NCBI GenBank assembly: GCA_001897835.1
Contig: MKUN01000048.1
Coordinates: 21,430 to 85,429, forward strand
Reading direction: 5' to 3'
Source: Bacteroidetes bacterium 46-16
Lineage (GTDB): Bacteria > Bacteroidota > Bacteroidia > Chitinophagales > Chitinophagaceae
Length of the DNA stretch: 64,000 nucleotides
Under the pieces are notes generated by a model. It searched no databases and was not told the DNA's origin. It saw nothing but the letters and a program-made list of their open reading frames with translations. Within the stretch, counting starts at the first letter, position 1. Each line of letters opens with the position of its first letter. The position numbers and the translations under genes are program-made. Positions 54,270 to 63,163 of this stretch are shown one piece after another.

Positions 54270-55922
54270 TTAATCAATTGGGATTAATATATCATCAACA
54301 GTACTTTGATCGATGATGGTTTTTTTACCGTCCCGGGTATATACCTGGTTAAATATTACTTTAAAGTGCTGTATTGGCGCAGCATTCTTGTATCCACCGG
54401 TGGCCGAATAACTATAAAGATGATTAGGTGCACTGAAAAAGGACGGCCAGAAATACTCCTGCAATTTGCGGTTCCTGTTGGCGAAGTAGGTTTTTATAAA
54501 TGCATCATATTGTTCTTTTTTCTTTTCATTGTACTTATTCTGCCCAAGCCTTGCCTCAAGGGCTTTGAAGTTTGCGGGCCCCGACTGCCGTATGGCTTTC
54601 ACCAGGTCATATTTATTGGTGTAGCCAAAGCCCGTGATCCGCAGGCAGGGATGATTGACCAGGAAAAAGAAATTATCATACTCGAACCATTGGTGATAGG
54701 GATTCATTTCGTTTTTGTCCAGTTCATACACTTTGCCCTCACGCGTGGTCACCTCGTAAGTAAAAAATTGATTTACCCGCGTGTCATACCAGCCTATCAT
54801 CATGGGCTGCAGCCATACCGAAGAGCATAAAATAAGAACGATGGATGCATAAAAGCCTTTTTTAGTAAATATTTCGCTGCTTATGCTATTGCGGTCAAAT
54901 ACCAGGACCAGCACAAGGCACAGGTCCAATACCATCCATTTCCAGAACAGCATGCTGCCCAGCATGAAAATGCCCGTATGCATCAGCGTGAAGAAGAGGA
55001 GCAGGGTTATCGTCGTTTTTCGCCGGCGCAGTAGCAGGATACCCGATAGCTCTATTAATAAAACGATGCCTTGTAATATCACCTTGTAGCGGGAAAGGAA
55101 GGCTGCGATCTTGTGTATCGTAATATCGCTGGTCGATGCCAGCCATCCCCGGTAATGTACATTGGTAAACAGGTCGCCTGGATCATTGCATGCCACCCAG
55201 CCATATATGTGGGGCTGCATCAGGAGCTTTTTCAAACCTGTTATGAAATAATTGGCAGCCACCATGCAGAGGATGAAATAGAGGAAGGGTACTTTAAAAG
55301 AAGGAATGAACAGCCGGGCATAAGTATGCGCCATGAACATGACCAGTACATCATAAAATACCCGTTTATCGAATAATGGGAACCCGTCCACCGGGTAATT
55401 GAACTGTGAACGGTACACGAAAGCCAGTGCCAGGAACAGGGGGCTTAAAAGCGGGTAGCGCAGCAGTAGTAAGGCCAGCACTATCAGCAATATCCTGTCG
55501 AAATAAAAAGCATGATCTAAATAATAGTTATAATCGTAGGTGGACAGTTCCCAGGCAAGGGCGGCTGCCACTATGAAAATTACTATACGTGAGATTTTGT
55601 CAAAATCGAGCCTTTTTTCGGCCAGTTCTTTCCTTTTCAGGAACAGGGGGATATAGAACAGGGCTAGCGCCGCCAAAAAGTAGGGATTTTGAAGCGAGGA
55701 TAAAAAAATAGAATTAGAGTGGTAGGGTACTGTAGTAAAGATAGCGGGAGCATTTGCGGCACCAAACAGGATATGGTTGATCTTTTGAAAGGAAAAAAGA
55801 AAGCCTTCAAAGAATATATGCTGGGCAAGCGCATGATAGCAGGCATATAATAGGATGATTAAGACCAGTTGTATGGCGTAATTATTGATGTATTTGTGGC
55901 TTTGTAATGTTGGTCGCTGCAT
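54270..55922 (-). CDS. Multipass membrane protein, possibly HTTM-like
   Basis: The 550-aa protein has about ten membrane segments over residues 15-400 and a soluble C-terminal ~150 residues (from ~RVNQFFTYEVTTREGKVYEL). The topology, and IELSGILLLRRRKTTITLLL followed by two more segments, resembles HTTM/vitamin K carboxylase-like proteins, but no signature residues confirm it. A hairpin with T-run lies just upstream of its start (55938-55974). The cupin-like gene follows in the same direction. Confidence 0.6.
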   Translation of the reverse strand: MQRPTLQSHKYINNYAIQLVLIILLYACYHALAQHIFFEGFLFSFQKINHILFGAANAPAIFTTVPYHSNSIFLSSLQNPYFLAALALFYIPLFLKRKELAEKRLDFDKISRIVIFIVAAALAWELSTYDYNYYLDHAFYFDRILLIVLALLLLRYPLLSPLFLALAFVYRSQFNYPVDGFPLFDKRVFYDVLVMFMAHTYARLFIPSFKVPFLYFILCMVAANYFITGLKKLLMQPHIYGWVACNDPGDLFTNVHYRGWLASTSDITIHKIAAFLSRYKVILQGIVLLIELSGILLLRRRKTTITLLLFFTLMHTGIFMLGSMLFWKWMVLDLCLVLVLVFDRNSISSEIFTKKGFYASIVLILCSSVWLQPMMIGWYDTRVNQFFTYEVTTREGKVYELDKNEMNPYHQWFEYDNFFFLVNHPCLRITGFGYTNKYDLVKAIRQSGPANFKALEARLGQNKYNEKKKEQYDAFIKTYFANRNRKLQEYFWPSFFSAPNHLYSYSATGGYKNAAPIQHFKVIFNQVYTRDGKKTIIDQSTVDDILIPID

Positions 55923-55937
55923 CTTTGTATGAAATAA

Positions 55938-55974
55938 AAAATCATCCTCCGGGATGATAAGGCAGGATGATTTT
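55938..55974 (-). promoter_or_regulatory. Overlapping hairpins in the leader of the membrane protein gene
   Basis: On the minus strand AAAATCATCCT pairs with AGGATGATTTT (11 bp; 55938-55948 with 55964-55974), and inside it ATCATCC pairs with GGATGAT (55941-55958), followed by TTTTTATTT. The two structures share a strand and so exclude each other, an attenuator-like arrangement 16 bases before the start codon. Confidence 0.45.
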
Positions 55975-56328
55975 CCAGACTCTAAAATAGCATTATTTTC
56001 CCTAATTGTTAAAACGTATTATTTACATAATAGTTTTATATTTTATTTAAAATGATTTGTAAAACAGTGTTAAATGTATATTTGAAAATCATCTTTTTTT
56101 GACATTCTGGCCCCCTTTTTTTAATTTATTGTTCGTTTATCCCAACTTTGTATTAACGTAAGCTGTCTTTATTAAAGAGAACACGTATGTATGGAGGATA
56201 ATTTTGCCAGACATGATTGTTTTTTCTCAAAAAACAGTATTTTTAGGAATATTTTTTAACATTGCTGGGAGGCTGCTGTTTTGTAGGGTAGCTCACTCGC
56301 ATTACTTTTAGATAATATTGTACGATAT
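55975..56328. other. AT-rich divergent spacer
   Basis: Between the divergent membrane protein and CHU_C genes. I see no open frame of note. A TATATTTG box at 56077-56084 with TTTG at 56056-56059 (17-base spacer) is a weak plus-strand promoter candidate; it would give a ~240-base leader. Confidence 0.45.
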
Positions 56329-59124
56329 ATGAAATGTATTTTACGCTTAGTTTGTGTGCTTCTACTTGCCCTTGGAGCTATTAAAACACAAGGACAACCC
56401 CTGCCTTGCCCGCCGATAAACACTACCTATTCACAGGCTACTGGCGATACTACCATATGTAACGGAAATTGTGCTCCAATACATATGACTGGTGGTACTT
56501 CATTGAAATCGACCAATACATATACGGTTACCCCTACGGCATTTCTGCCCTATTCACTTACTACGGGTACTACGATTCTTGCAAACATTGACGATATATA
56601 CAGCCCGGTGATCAATTTGCCATTCCCTTTCTGTTTTTTTGGCAATAAGTATACTTCTTGTGTCATTGGTTCTAACGGACAGATATGTTTTGACATCACA
56701 CAGGCCAACCAATATTGCCCCTGGCAAATTACCACACCGGCACCAGCTAATAATGCGGCCATGACCAACACCATAATGGGTGCATATTATGATATATTGC
56801 CTTCTATAGGAAATGCTACTATAAAATGGAATGTATATGGCACAGCCCCTTGTCGTGTTTTTGTGGTTTCCTGGGCTAATTGCCCTGAATTTCAATGCAA
56901 CAACCTTATAGGCAACCAGCAAATAGTGCTTTATGAGTCCACATACGCTATTGATATATTCGTACAGGACAAACCGATTTGTACCGGCTGGAACAATGGC
57001 TGGGCAATAGAAGGCATTGAAGATGCCACCTCTACTGTTGCCATTACAGTTCCGGGCCGCAATGCTACACAATGGACCCCTGCTGTAGGCGGCGATGGTT
57101 ACAGGTTCACACCCGATGGCACTCCGCAATGGAACTTTACTTGCTTTGATAATAACAATAACGTCGTTTCTACACAAACCCTGATTGGCGATACAGTGAC
57201 ATCATCACTCGTCGTATGCCCTACCGCAAACACTGAGTATCACATTAAAGCCGTTGCTACTTCCAATTGCGATTCACTTGTATTATGGGATACCGTGCAT
57301 GTTGATATCGGGCAAGGGCCGAATGTTGATACCGTATTGGGTAAAGATCCAACAGGTTGTGGTTACACGGATGGCTCATTTACCATATACGGCTTGCCGC
57401 CAAATACCAGTTACACGATCACATACACCTTAAATAATAACCCTCAGCCACCGGTCAATGTGGTTACTAATGGCAGTGGACAGGCTACCATAACGGGTAT
57501 TCCCGCCGGTATTGTCACGAATATCTATGTTACAAGTCTCCAGGGATGTCCATCGGGGCCATTCGGACCAATAACGTTTACCGACCCTGTGGTACTGCTT
57601 GATTCTGCACATGTGACCGAGCCTACTCAATGTGGATTGAATGATGGTTACATTACGATATATCCAATTGGCAGGCAGCCTGGCGATGCGGTAACGGTGA
57701 ATTATTATAAAGACAACGTAGCTCAAAATCCATTCAGCACTACAGTTAACGGGCAAGGGGTGATCATACTAAGCAACCTGACCTCGGGCGTTTATGATAG
57801 TATCAGTATTACATATAATAACTGTACGTCTCCCGCAATAGGTCAGTATATACTCAATGATCCCCAGTTCTTGTCGAATTTTGATTATAAGATACACTTG
57901 GGTTGTAATGGCGATACGGTGATATTTACGAATGAATCGGGTAATGGTACCAGCTATACCTGGGATTTTGGAGATATGACCAGCAGCACAGCTACAGACC
58001 CCGTACATGTTTACAGTACACAAGGTATCTATACAGTAGTGCTCCACACTTTCAATGGCAGTTGTGAGAAAACGACAACACATGAAATAACGCTTATACA
58101 TCCCGTTGTTTCATCCTTTACTGCCATTAGAGATAGTATTTGTGAGCATCAAACCGTACAGTTCGATGGCTCATCCTCAACCAACGCTTATTCATATGTT
58201 TGGGATTTTGGTGATGGCAAGATGGATAGCACCAACAAAGTATCGGTAAAACATACCTACGACAGCGCAGGCATATTTACTGCTGCCCTGACCGTATATG
58301 ACTTTATCCCTTGCCCAAGTGTAAATACACACCCCATTGTGGTTGCAGCATTCCGTATAGGCGCTGTTTACCCCGACACTTCCGTTTGTATTTACAAGCC
58401 GATGAAGATCGTAGATACGCTTGATGTACCGGATTATATAGGTGCCTTAAGTTTCGAATGGTCACCATCGGCCAATATAGATAGTACCAACATACAACAG
58501 CCGAATTTCTATGCTGCAGATACGCAGTATCATACCTATGTTGTTACAATGACCAGTGGCGCGCCATTTAATTGCACCACTAAGGATACCATAACCATAT
58601 ATGCTGCGCCCCATGTACACCTGACCAATGTTACCGGTGAGCATACCATTACTTATGGCCAGAGTATACACCTCAATGCCGACGGTGCCTACTACTTCTC
58701 ATGGGTGCCATCATTGTATCTGGATAATCCCAACATTAAAGACCCGATCTCGACACCTACAGAGCCGGTGATCTATACAGTGGTTGCTATGAACCAATAT
58801 GGTAGCTGCAGGGATACAGCCTATGTGAAGATCAATCTTACGTATGATGATGAATTTGTTCCTACAGCATTCACACCAAATGGTGATGGTAAGAACGATG
58901 TATTCAGGGTAATAAACATGAGAGCAGAGCAAAAGCTGCTTGAGTTCAGGGTATATGACCGCTGGGGACAGAAGGTATTTGAGACCGATGATGTAACCAA
59001 AGGCTGGGATGGTACCTACAACGGGCAGGCAATGGATGCCGGGGTGTTCCAGTATGTTATACGGATTGCATTACCGGATGGCACACAGCGGGTGCATAAA
59101 GGAGATGTGACCTTACTACGATAA
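56329..59124 (+). CDS. Large secreted protein with PKD domains and gliding-type C-terminal domain
   Basis: The 931-aa protein has a signal peptide (residues 1-23, cleavage after QGQ). The N-terminal ~270 residues are an unknown beta-rich region with several Cys; repeat-like domains follow to ~520 (DGSFTIYGLPPNTSYTITYT). Two PKD-like domains lie at about 525-595 and 600-680 (TYTWDFGDMTSSTA, YVWDFGDGKMDSTN). The C-terminal ~90 residues are the CHU_C gliding-associated domain: FVPTAFTPNGDGKNDVFRV, FRVYDRWGQKVFET, GVFQYVIRIALPDG and GDVTLLR. This marks type IX (type B) export and surface attachment, with probable adhesin or matrix role. Confidence 0.92.
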   Translation: MKCILRLVCVLLLALGAIKTQGQPLPCPPINTTYSQATGDTTICNGNCAPIHMTGGTSLKSTNTYTVTPTAFLPYSLTTGTTILANIDDIYSPVINLPFPFCFFGNKYTSCVIGSNGQICFDITQANQYCPWQITTPAPANNAAMTNTIMGAYYDILPSIGNATIKWNVYGTAPCRVFVVSWANCPEFQCNNLIGNQQIVLYESTYAIDIFVQDKPICTGWNNGWAIEGIEDATSTVAITVPGRNATQWTPAVGGDGYRFTPDGTPQWNFTCFDNNNNVVSTQTLIGDTVTSSLVVCPTANTEYHIKAVATSNCDSLVLWDTVHVDIGQGPNVDTVLGKDPTGCGYTDGSFTIYGLPPNTSYTITYTLNNNPQPPVNVVTNGSGQATITGIPAGIVTNIYVTSLQGCPSGPFGPITFTDPVVLLDSAHVTEPTQCGLNDGYITIYPIGRQPGDAVTVNYYKDNVAQNPFSTTVNGQGVIILSNLTSGVYDSISITYNNCTSPAIGQYILNDPQFLSNFDYKIHLGCNGDTVIFTNESGNGTSYTWDFGDMTSSTATDPVHVYSTQGIYTVVLHTFNGSCEKTTTHEITLIHPVVSSFTAIRDSICEHQTVQFDGSSSTNAYSYVWDFGDGKMDSTNKVSVKHTYDSAGIFTAALTVYDFIPCPSVNTHPIVVAAFRIGAVYPDTSVCIYKPMKIVDTLDVPDYIGALSFEWSPSANIDSTNIQQPNFYAADTQYHTYVVTMTSGAPFNCTTKDTITIYAAPHVHLTNVTGEHTITYGQSIHLNADGAYYFSWVPSLYLDNPNIKDPISTPTEPVIYTVVAMNQYGSCRDTAYVKINLTYDDEFVPTAFTPNGDGKNDVFRVINMRAEQKLLEFRVYDRWGQKVFETDDVTKGWDGTYNGQAMDAGVFQYVIRIALPDGTQRVHKGDVTLLR

Positions 59125-59144
59125 TAGATAGTATTCAGATAAAT

Positions 59145-59173
59145 AAAAAAACCGGCTTAAGCCGGTTTTTTTT
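59145..59173. terminator. Bidirectional terminator between CHU_C gene and 170-aa gene
   Basis: Perfect palindrome AAAAAAACCGGCTTAAGCCG onward to GGTTTTTTT, with T-runs on both strands. It serves both convergent genes. Confidence 0.88.
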
Positions 59174-59181
59174 TATTGTTG

Positions 59182-59694
59182 TCATTTCACTAAAGTGAGC
59201 TCCCAAAAACCAGGCCTGTAGTCTGCTTCTTCGAGTATATACATGCAGTTGTTGTCATGGTATTTTGCGGGGCTGCCGTTGCTGCGCACAGCAGATAATT
59301 GATTGGCTTGCAGGTTTTCGTGAAAGATGAAGTTAAACGCGCGGGCCATAGTTGCTTCGGTAGCCGATATTTTTACATAGTTCACTATCCCTTTTTGAAC
59401 GGCCTGTTGCGTATCTGCATCACTGGCAGCATACCTGTACTTTATGGTTACCCTAAGGCCTTCAGGACCATTGGACTGGTATACTGATAATACTGTTTTG
59501 CTGGTCGTGGTGTCCATAAAGGCCAGGCTAAAGCCTCCTAATGACCTTGCCAGTTCGCTGCTAAAGGCTTTGCCGCCATTTAGGCTCGTATCCAGCGGGC
59601 ATGTGTAGATTACCGGCTTCCCGTCGTCATCGGTGGTTTGTGCCCCGGCGTTAACAAAACTCATTACCAATATGGCTGTGATCATTTTTCTCAT
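59182..59694 (-). CDS. Secreted hypothetical protein
   Basis: The 170-aa protein has a signal peptide (residues 1-19, cleavage after AGAQ). The mature part has KPVIYTCPLDTSLNGG, TTSKTVLSVYQSNGPEGLRV, RYAASDADTQQAVQKGIVNY and a helix near the C-terminus. I recognise no family. It stands alone between a terminator and the hscA region. Confidence 0.65.
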   Translation of the reverse strand: MRKMITAILVMSFVNAGAQTTDDDGKPVIYTCPLDTSLNGGKAFSSELARSLGGFSLAFMDTTTSKTVLSVYQSNGPEGLRVTIKYRYAASDADTQQAVQKGIVNYVKISATEATMARAFNFIFHENLQANQLSAVRSNGSPAKYHDNNCMYILEEADYRPGFWELTLVK

Positions 59695-59836
59695 AGCTAT
59701 ATCTTTTTCTAAAATTAAGTAATTATCATCTTATGGCCTTTGTGCAAAAAGAATACCAATCGCCCGTAAAAAGGTATGGACGCACAGGCATTAGAACCCG
59801 TCATAAGGGTCGCTGAACAGCGCAACAGCTTTAAGC

Positions 59837-61696
59837 TCAGAGCACTTTCCTGCCCTTCATGGCATCTTTGAGGGCAGCATCCATTACGCGCTCGGCATAG
59901 GGGCGCGATGCATCATTGAGCAATTCGGTCTCCTGCTGTATGCGGTCTTTGTCTTTAGCGTTTATGGCCTCGCGCAGTGCCTGCATACGGCCTATGGTGA
60001 TATCCACTTCTTCGGCTGATAAGAGGGACCTGTTCTTTTCGAGGAATTTTTCGGTCACATCGAGCATCTGCTGTGCTTCGGTGCTGGCCTCTACAAGAGC
60101 CCGGGTGCTGATATCTTCTTTGGCATGGGTGAGGGAGTCGAGCAGCATCTTTTCCACCTCCTCATCGGTGAGGCCGTACTGGGGTTTTACTTCTATGCTT
60201 TGGGCTACGCCGCTGCGCAGCTCGGTGGCGCTTACCTTCAGTATGCCATCGGCATCTACGAGGAAGGTAACCTCGACCTTGGGCAGGCCTGCCGGCATAG
60301 CGGGTATATTGCTGAGGCTGAACTCTGCCAGCTTGCGATTGTCTTGCACGAGGTCGCGCTCGCCCTGGTAAACGGATATGCGCATGCCGCTCTGCCCGTC
60401 CTTCTGGGTAGTGTACTGGCGGCCTGCTTTATTGGGTATCTTCGAATTGCGGGGTATGAGCACGTCCATAAGACCGCCCATGGTCTCGATGCCGAGGGAG
60501 AGGGGGGTAATATCGAGCAATAGCATGTCGGTATTATTGCCCGCCAGTATATCAGCCTGCACGGCTGCGCCGAGGGCCACTACCTCATCGGGGTCGAGGC
60601 TGTCGTGCAGCTCTTTGCCGAAGAAGGTGTGTATGCTGTCCTTCACCAGCGGCACACGGGTGGAGCCGCCTACCATTACCACGGCATCGACCTGCGCGGC
60701 GCTAAGGCCCGCATCTTTGAGTGCATTGCTGCAGGATGCGATGGTGCGGTCGATAAGGGGCTGTATTAGGGCATTGAAAGCATCGCGGCTTATACTTACC
60801 TGCCTGCCGTTGATATCGCCTGTATAAGTATCGTTATTGCTCAAGTGTTTTTTGGCTTCCTCGGCGGTCACACGCAGTTGCTGTGCCAGCGATTTGTCAC
60901 TTTTCAGCACATCGTCGCCTATGGCCAGTTGCTGCTGCCAGTGCTGTGCCAGTGCGCGGTCCATATCATCGCCGCCCAGGTAGGTATCGCCATTGGTGGA
61001 GAGCACCTCGAAAATGCCATTGGTGATGCGGAGTATGGACACATCGAATGTGCCGCCGCCGAGATCGTAAACGGCTATGGTCTTTTCTTCGCCGGCCTTT
61101 ACGCCAAGGCCATAGGCCAGGCTGGCGGCAGTGGGCTCGTTGACAATACGGAGCACATCGAGGCCGGCTAGCTTGCCTGCATCGCGGGTGGCCTGGCGCT
61201 GGGCATCGTTGAAATAAGCGGGCACGGTGATGACGGCTTTGCTGATACTTGTCTTGAGTATGTGCTCGGCGCGGTGCTTGAGCTCCTTCAGTATATAAGA
61301 CGATAGCTCGATGGGGGAATAGAATTTATCGCCCACCTGTACCTTAACGAGCGAGTCGGTACCGTCATCGAGCACTTTGTAGGCAAAGAAGCCGGCATGA
61401 TCGCTCACATCCTTATAGGACTTGCCCATGAGGCGCTTTACGGAGTATATGGTACGCTCCGGCTCGGCTATGAGCAGGTCTTTGGCCGCATTGCCCACTG
61501 TAGCATTGCCATACTGATCGAAATGGACGATGGAGGGCACGAGGGCCAGGCCATCCACATCGCGCAGGGCGATGGGCTTTTGCTCGTCTTGCCGGACGAT
61601 GGCTATGAGGCTGTTGGTGGTACCGAGGTCTATACCTACTATGGTCTCTTCCTGTTGAATATTTCCTGTCGCTATATTTATAGATACTTTAGCCAT
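59837..61696 (-). CDS. hscA: Fe-S cluster assembly chaperone HscA (Hsp70 family)
   Basis: The 619-aa Hsp70 protein has [16 protein letters not shown], the phosphate loop [27 protein letters not shown], and the substrate-binding domain from [16 protein letters not shown]. Its length and the N-terminal [20 protein letters not shown] type extension fit HscA better than DnaK (no Gly-rich C-terminal lid). HscA helps transfer Fe-S clusters from IscU. No other isc gene is in the window. ATG 61696 is chosen as the family start ([12 protein letters not shown]); MQPM at 61705 is inside the -7 box. The substrate-binding part is normal. Confidence 0.93.
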   Translation of the reverse strand: MAKVSINIATGNIQQEETIVGIDLGTTNSLIAIVRQDEQKPIALRDVDGLALVPSIVHFDQYGNATVGNAAKDLLIAEPERTIYSVKRLMGKSYKDVSDHAGFFAYKVLDDGTDSLVKVQVGDKFYSPIELSSYILKELKHRAEHILKTSISKAVITVPAYFNDAQRQATRDAGKLAGLDVLRIVNEPTAASLAYGLGVKAGEEKTIAVYDLGGGTFDVSILRITNGIFEVLSTNGDTYLGGDDMDRALAQHWQQQLAIGDDVLKSDKSLAQQLRVTAEEAKKHLSNNDTYTGDINGRQVSISRDAFNALIQPLIDRTIASCSNALKDAGLSAAQVDAVVMVGGSTRVPLVKDSIHTFFGKELHDSLDPDEVVALGAAVQADILAGNNTDMLLLDITPLSLGIETMGGLMDVLIPRNSKIPNKAGRQYTTQKDGQSGMRISVYQGERDLVQDNRKLAEFSLSNIPAMPAGLPKVEVTFLVDADGILKVSATELRSGVAQSIEVKPQYGLTDEEVEKMLLDSLTHAKEDISTRALVEASTEAQQMLDVTEKFLEKNRSLLSAEEVDITIGRMQALREAINAKDKDRIQQETELLNDASRPYAERVMDAALKDAMKGRKVL

Positions 61697-61702
61697 GGGC
61701 TG

Positions 61703-61710
61703 CAAAGGTA
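61703..61710 (-). promoter_or_regulatory. TACCTTTG -7 box before hscA
   Basis: Exact TAnnTTTG match ending 6 bases before the hscA ATG, again implying a near-leaderless mRNA. No good -33 element: the expected place is within the ggttgact-type repeat. Confidence 0.42.
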
Positions 61711-61815
61711 GGTGGTTATGTTGACTAGTTGATTGGTTGATTAGGTTGACTGGGTTGATTGGTTGACTGGGTTGACTGAGTTGATTGGTTGACTGGTTGA
61801 TGGGGATTGGACTTC
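61711..61815. repeat. Degenerate octamer tandem repeat (TTGACTGG/TTGATTGG)
   Basis: The segment is built of variants of GGTTGACT and GGTTGATT repeated about 11 times in direct orientation, directly upstream of hscA. Copies differ by C/T and by a few inserted bases (for example GGGTTGACTGAG). It is a simple-sequence expansion and contains no spacers of the CRISPR type. Confidence 0.8.
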
Positions 61816-61960
61816 CGGTTGCTGCAAAAAAATAAAATTTCCGGTTTTTAGGGGTGTTGTTGCTTTAAGTGGCTGATGATCAGTATAGGTATAATTTTAT
61901 TTCATTTCTGGTTTACTTCCGATTCACTTCCGGTTTGCTTCCGGTTCATTTCCGGTTGTA
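61811..61960. repeat. Dispersed CTTCCGGTT repeats
   Basis: The motif TTCCGGTT or ACTTCCG is repeated about seven times, four of them close together between 61915 and 61960 (TTCCGATTCACTTCCGGTTT and following). With the octamer repeat it fills the spacer between hscA and the lipoprotein run. No gene is seen. Confidence 0.7.
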
Positions 61961-61965
61961 TCGTC

Positions 61966-61985
61966 CCTGCCTGGCGGCAGGCAGG
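61966..61985. repeat. Short palindrome CCTGCCTG-GCGG-CAGGCAGG
   Basis: A perfect 8-bp inverted repeat with 4-base loop. Very similar CCTGCC/GGCAGG palindromes are scattered in Bacteroidota genomes. No T tract follows, so it is not a clear terminator. Confidence 0.7.
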
Positions 61986-62205
61986 CTGAAATTGGTTGAC
62001 AGTTTAGGTTAGATAATCCTCAAAGAGGTTGACATATTAAACAATACCTAAGCTGAAAAGCTCCAAGCCATAACAAAGGTACGATGGCAAAGCCGGGGCA
62101 GCCAAATTTTGGGGATAAGTAGTAATAGCATTAAAATTGATAAAGTGACTGTGCCGAGTTGAAAACGGCAAGAAATTTGATATATTGGGATAATAATATC
62201 TGTAA
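61986..62205. other. Spacer with possible minus-strand promoter box
   Basis: No convincing open frame. Minus-strand TACCTTTG at 62074-62081 and a small hairpin AAGCT-GAAA-AGCT near 62052-62064 could start a short transcript toward hscA. The evidence is weak. Confidence 0.3.
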
Positions 62206-62334
62206 ATGAAATGTACCTTATCTGCCCTTTTTGTTTCCTGCATCATAGCTGCATGTAACACTCCGATAAAAAAAGTTAACTATGCGATTCCCCAGGGACT
62301 AAGCACATATCGTTCACTAAAAAAAATATCATGA
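62206..62334 (+). CDS. Small lipoprotein (42 aa)
   Basis: ATG 62206 opens MKCTLSALFVSCIIAACNTP and continues to KKIS, then TGA. It has a complete lipoprotein signal (lipobox IIAAC, Cys17) and a 26-residue mature part. The stop overlaps the next start in ATGA (62331-62334), which argues that it is translated. It may be a real entericidin-like or regulatory lipoprotein, or a truncated remnant. Confidence 0.55.
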   Translation: MKCTLSALFVSCIIAACNTPIKKVNYAIPQGLSTYRSLKKIS

Positions 62335-63020
62335 CAAGAATAGTTACAGTCGTCGTTGTCATTTATATACTGGTGCAGGGACTGTATTCCTGTAAAAAGC
62401 CGGGTGCCGATCCTGTTGCCATAGTTTACCTGGATCAAGCGCTTAAAAATTACTATGATTGGCAGGAAGGTTCTTATTGGGTATATAAGGATTCATTAAC
62501 AGGGGATGTTGACAGTTTTGTTGTAAGCAAGTATTACTATGACGAGGGCATCAATGCAGAGGATTACAATGTGCAAAAGGTAAATATTATTATTAATGAA
62601 TACCCTGTAAATCGACCTGTAACACGTAGCAATAGCAATGTACTGCTATGGACGTTGCAGCGGAATTCAGTAGCTTTGGATTATCGATTTCATCCAGATA
62701 GCTTCGAGAAAGCGCTGACACTTAGCTTTGGCCCAATACCCTTTATTATAGAGGATTCTATTTATTATTACCAAAATCCACCATGTATTTCAGATACATT
62801 TTATTATGGGACACATAAATTAGCTACCTTAAATGTAGGTACTACACAATTCAATGAGGTTTTTGAGAAATATTACAAGCGGAGCTCAATAGAGTACTAT
62901 GATCTTATACCACTAGATGATACCTATTTTATTAATCAAGATGCAGGATTAGTAAAAATGCGCCTGAATAATTATGTGAACAGGAATTGGGAGTTACTAT
63001 ACTATCATATTAACCGTTAA
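62331..63020 (+). CDS. Hypothetical lipoprotein
   Basis: The 229-aa protein has a lipoprotein signal (lipobox LYSC, Cys21). The mature part is beta-rich and aromatic (LKNYYDWQEGSYWVYKDSLT, FYYGTHKLATLNVG, YFINQDAGLVKMRL), resembling barrel-like envelope lipoproteins in which EGSYWVY is a common start. I do not recognise a family. It is coupled to the 42-aa lipoprotein frame and precedes the lipoprotein at 63164. Confidence 0.65.
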   Translation: MTRIVTVVVVIYILVQGLYSCKKPGADPVAIVYLDQALKNYYDWQEGSYWVYKDSLTGDVDSFVVSKYYYDEGINAEDYNVQKVNIIINEYPVNRPVTRSNSNVLLWTLQRNSVALDYRFHPDSFEKALTLSFGPIPFIIEDSIYYYQNPPCISDTFYYGTHKLATLNVGTTQFNEVFEKYYKRSSIEYYDLIPLDDTYFINQDAGLVKMRLNNYVNRNWELLYYHINR

Positions 63021-63163
63021 AACTAAGCAGTCGGCCGGGCACTCAATATTCTCCTGCAAAAAGAGCATATTTACCACTATATGTGCGTGTTTGCGAGCCG
63101 ATCAAGTAATTTCAGTACAAACCGCTGCATATGACTAAGATGAATTTGGGTGGGCAGGTGTTT

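Noticed and set aside
61711..61960. CRISPR array
   Set aside because: Repeats are 8-9 bases, contiguous or irregular, with no unique spacers and no cas genes.
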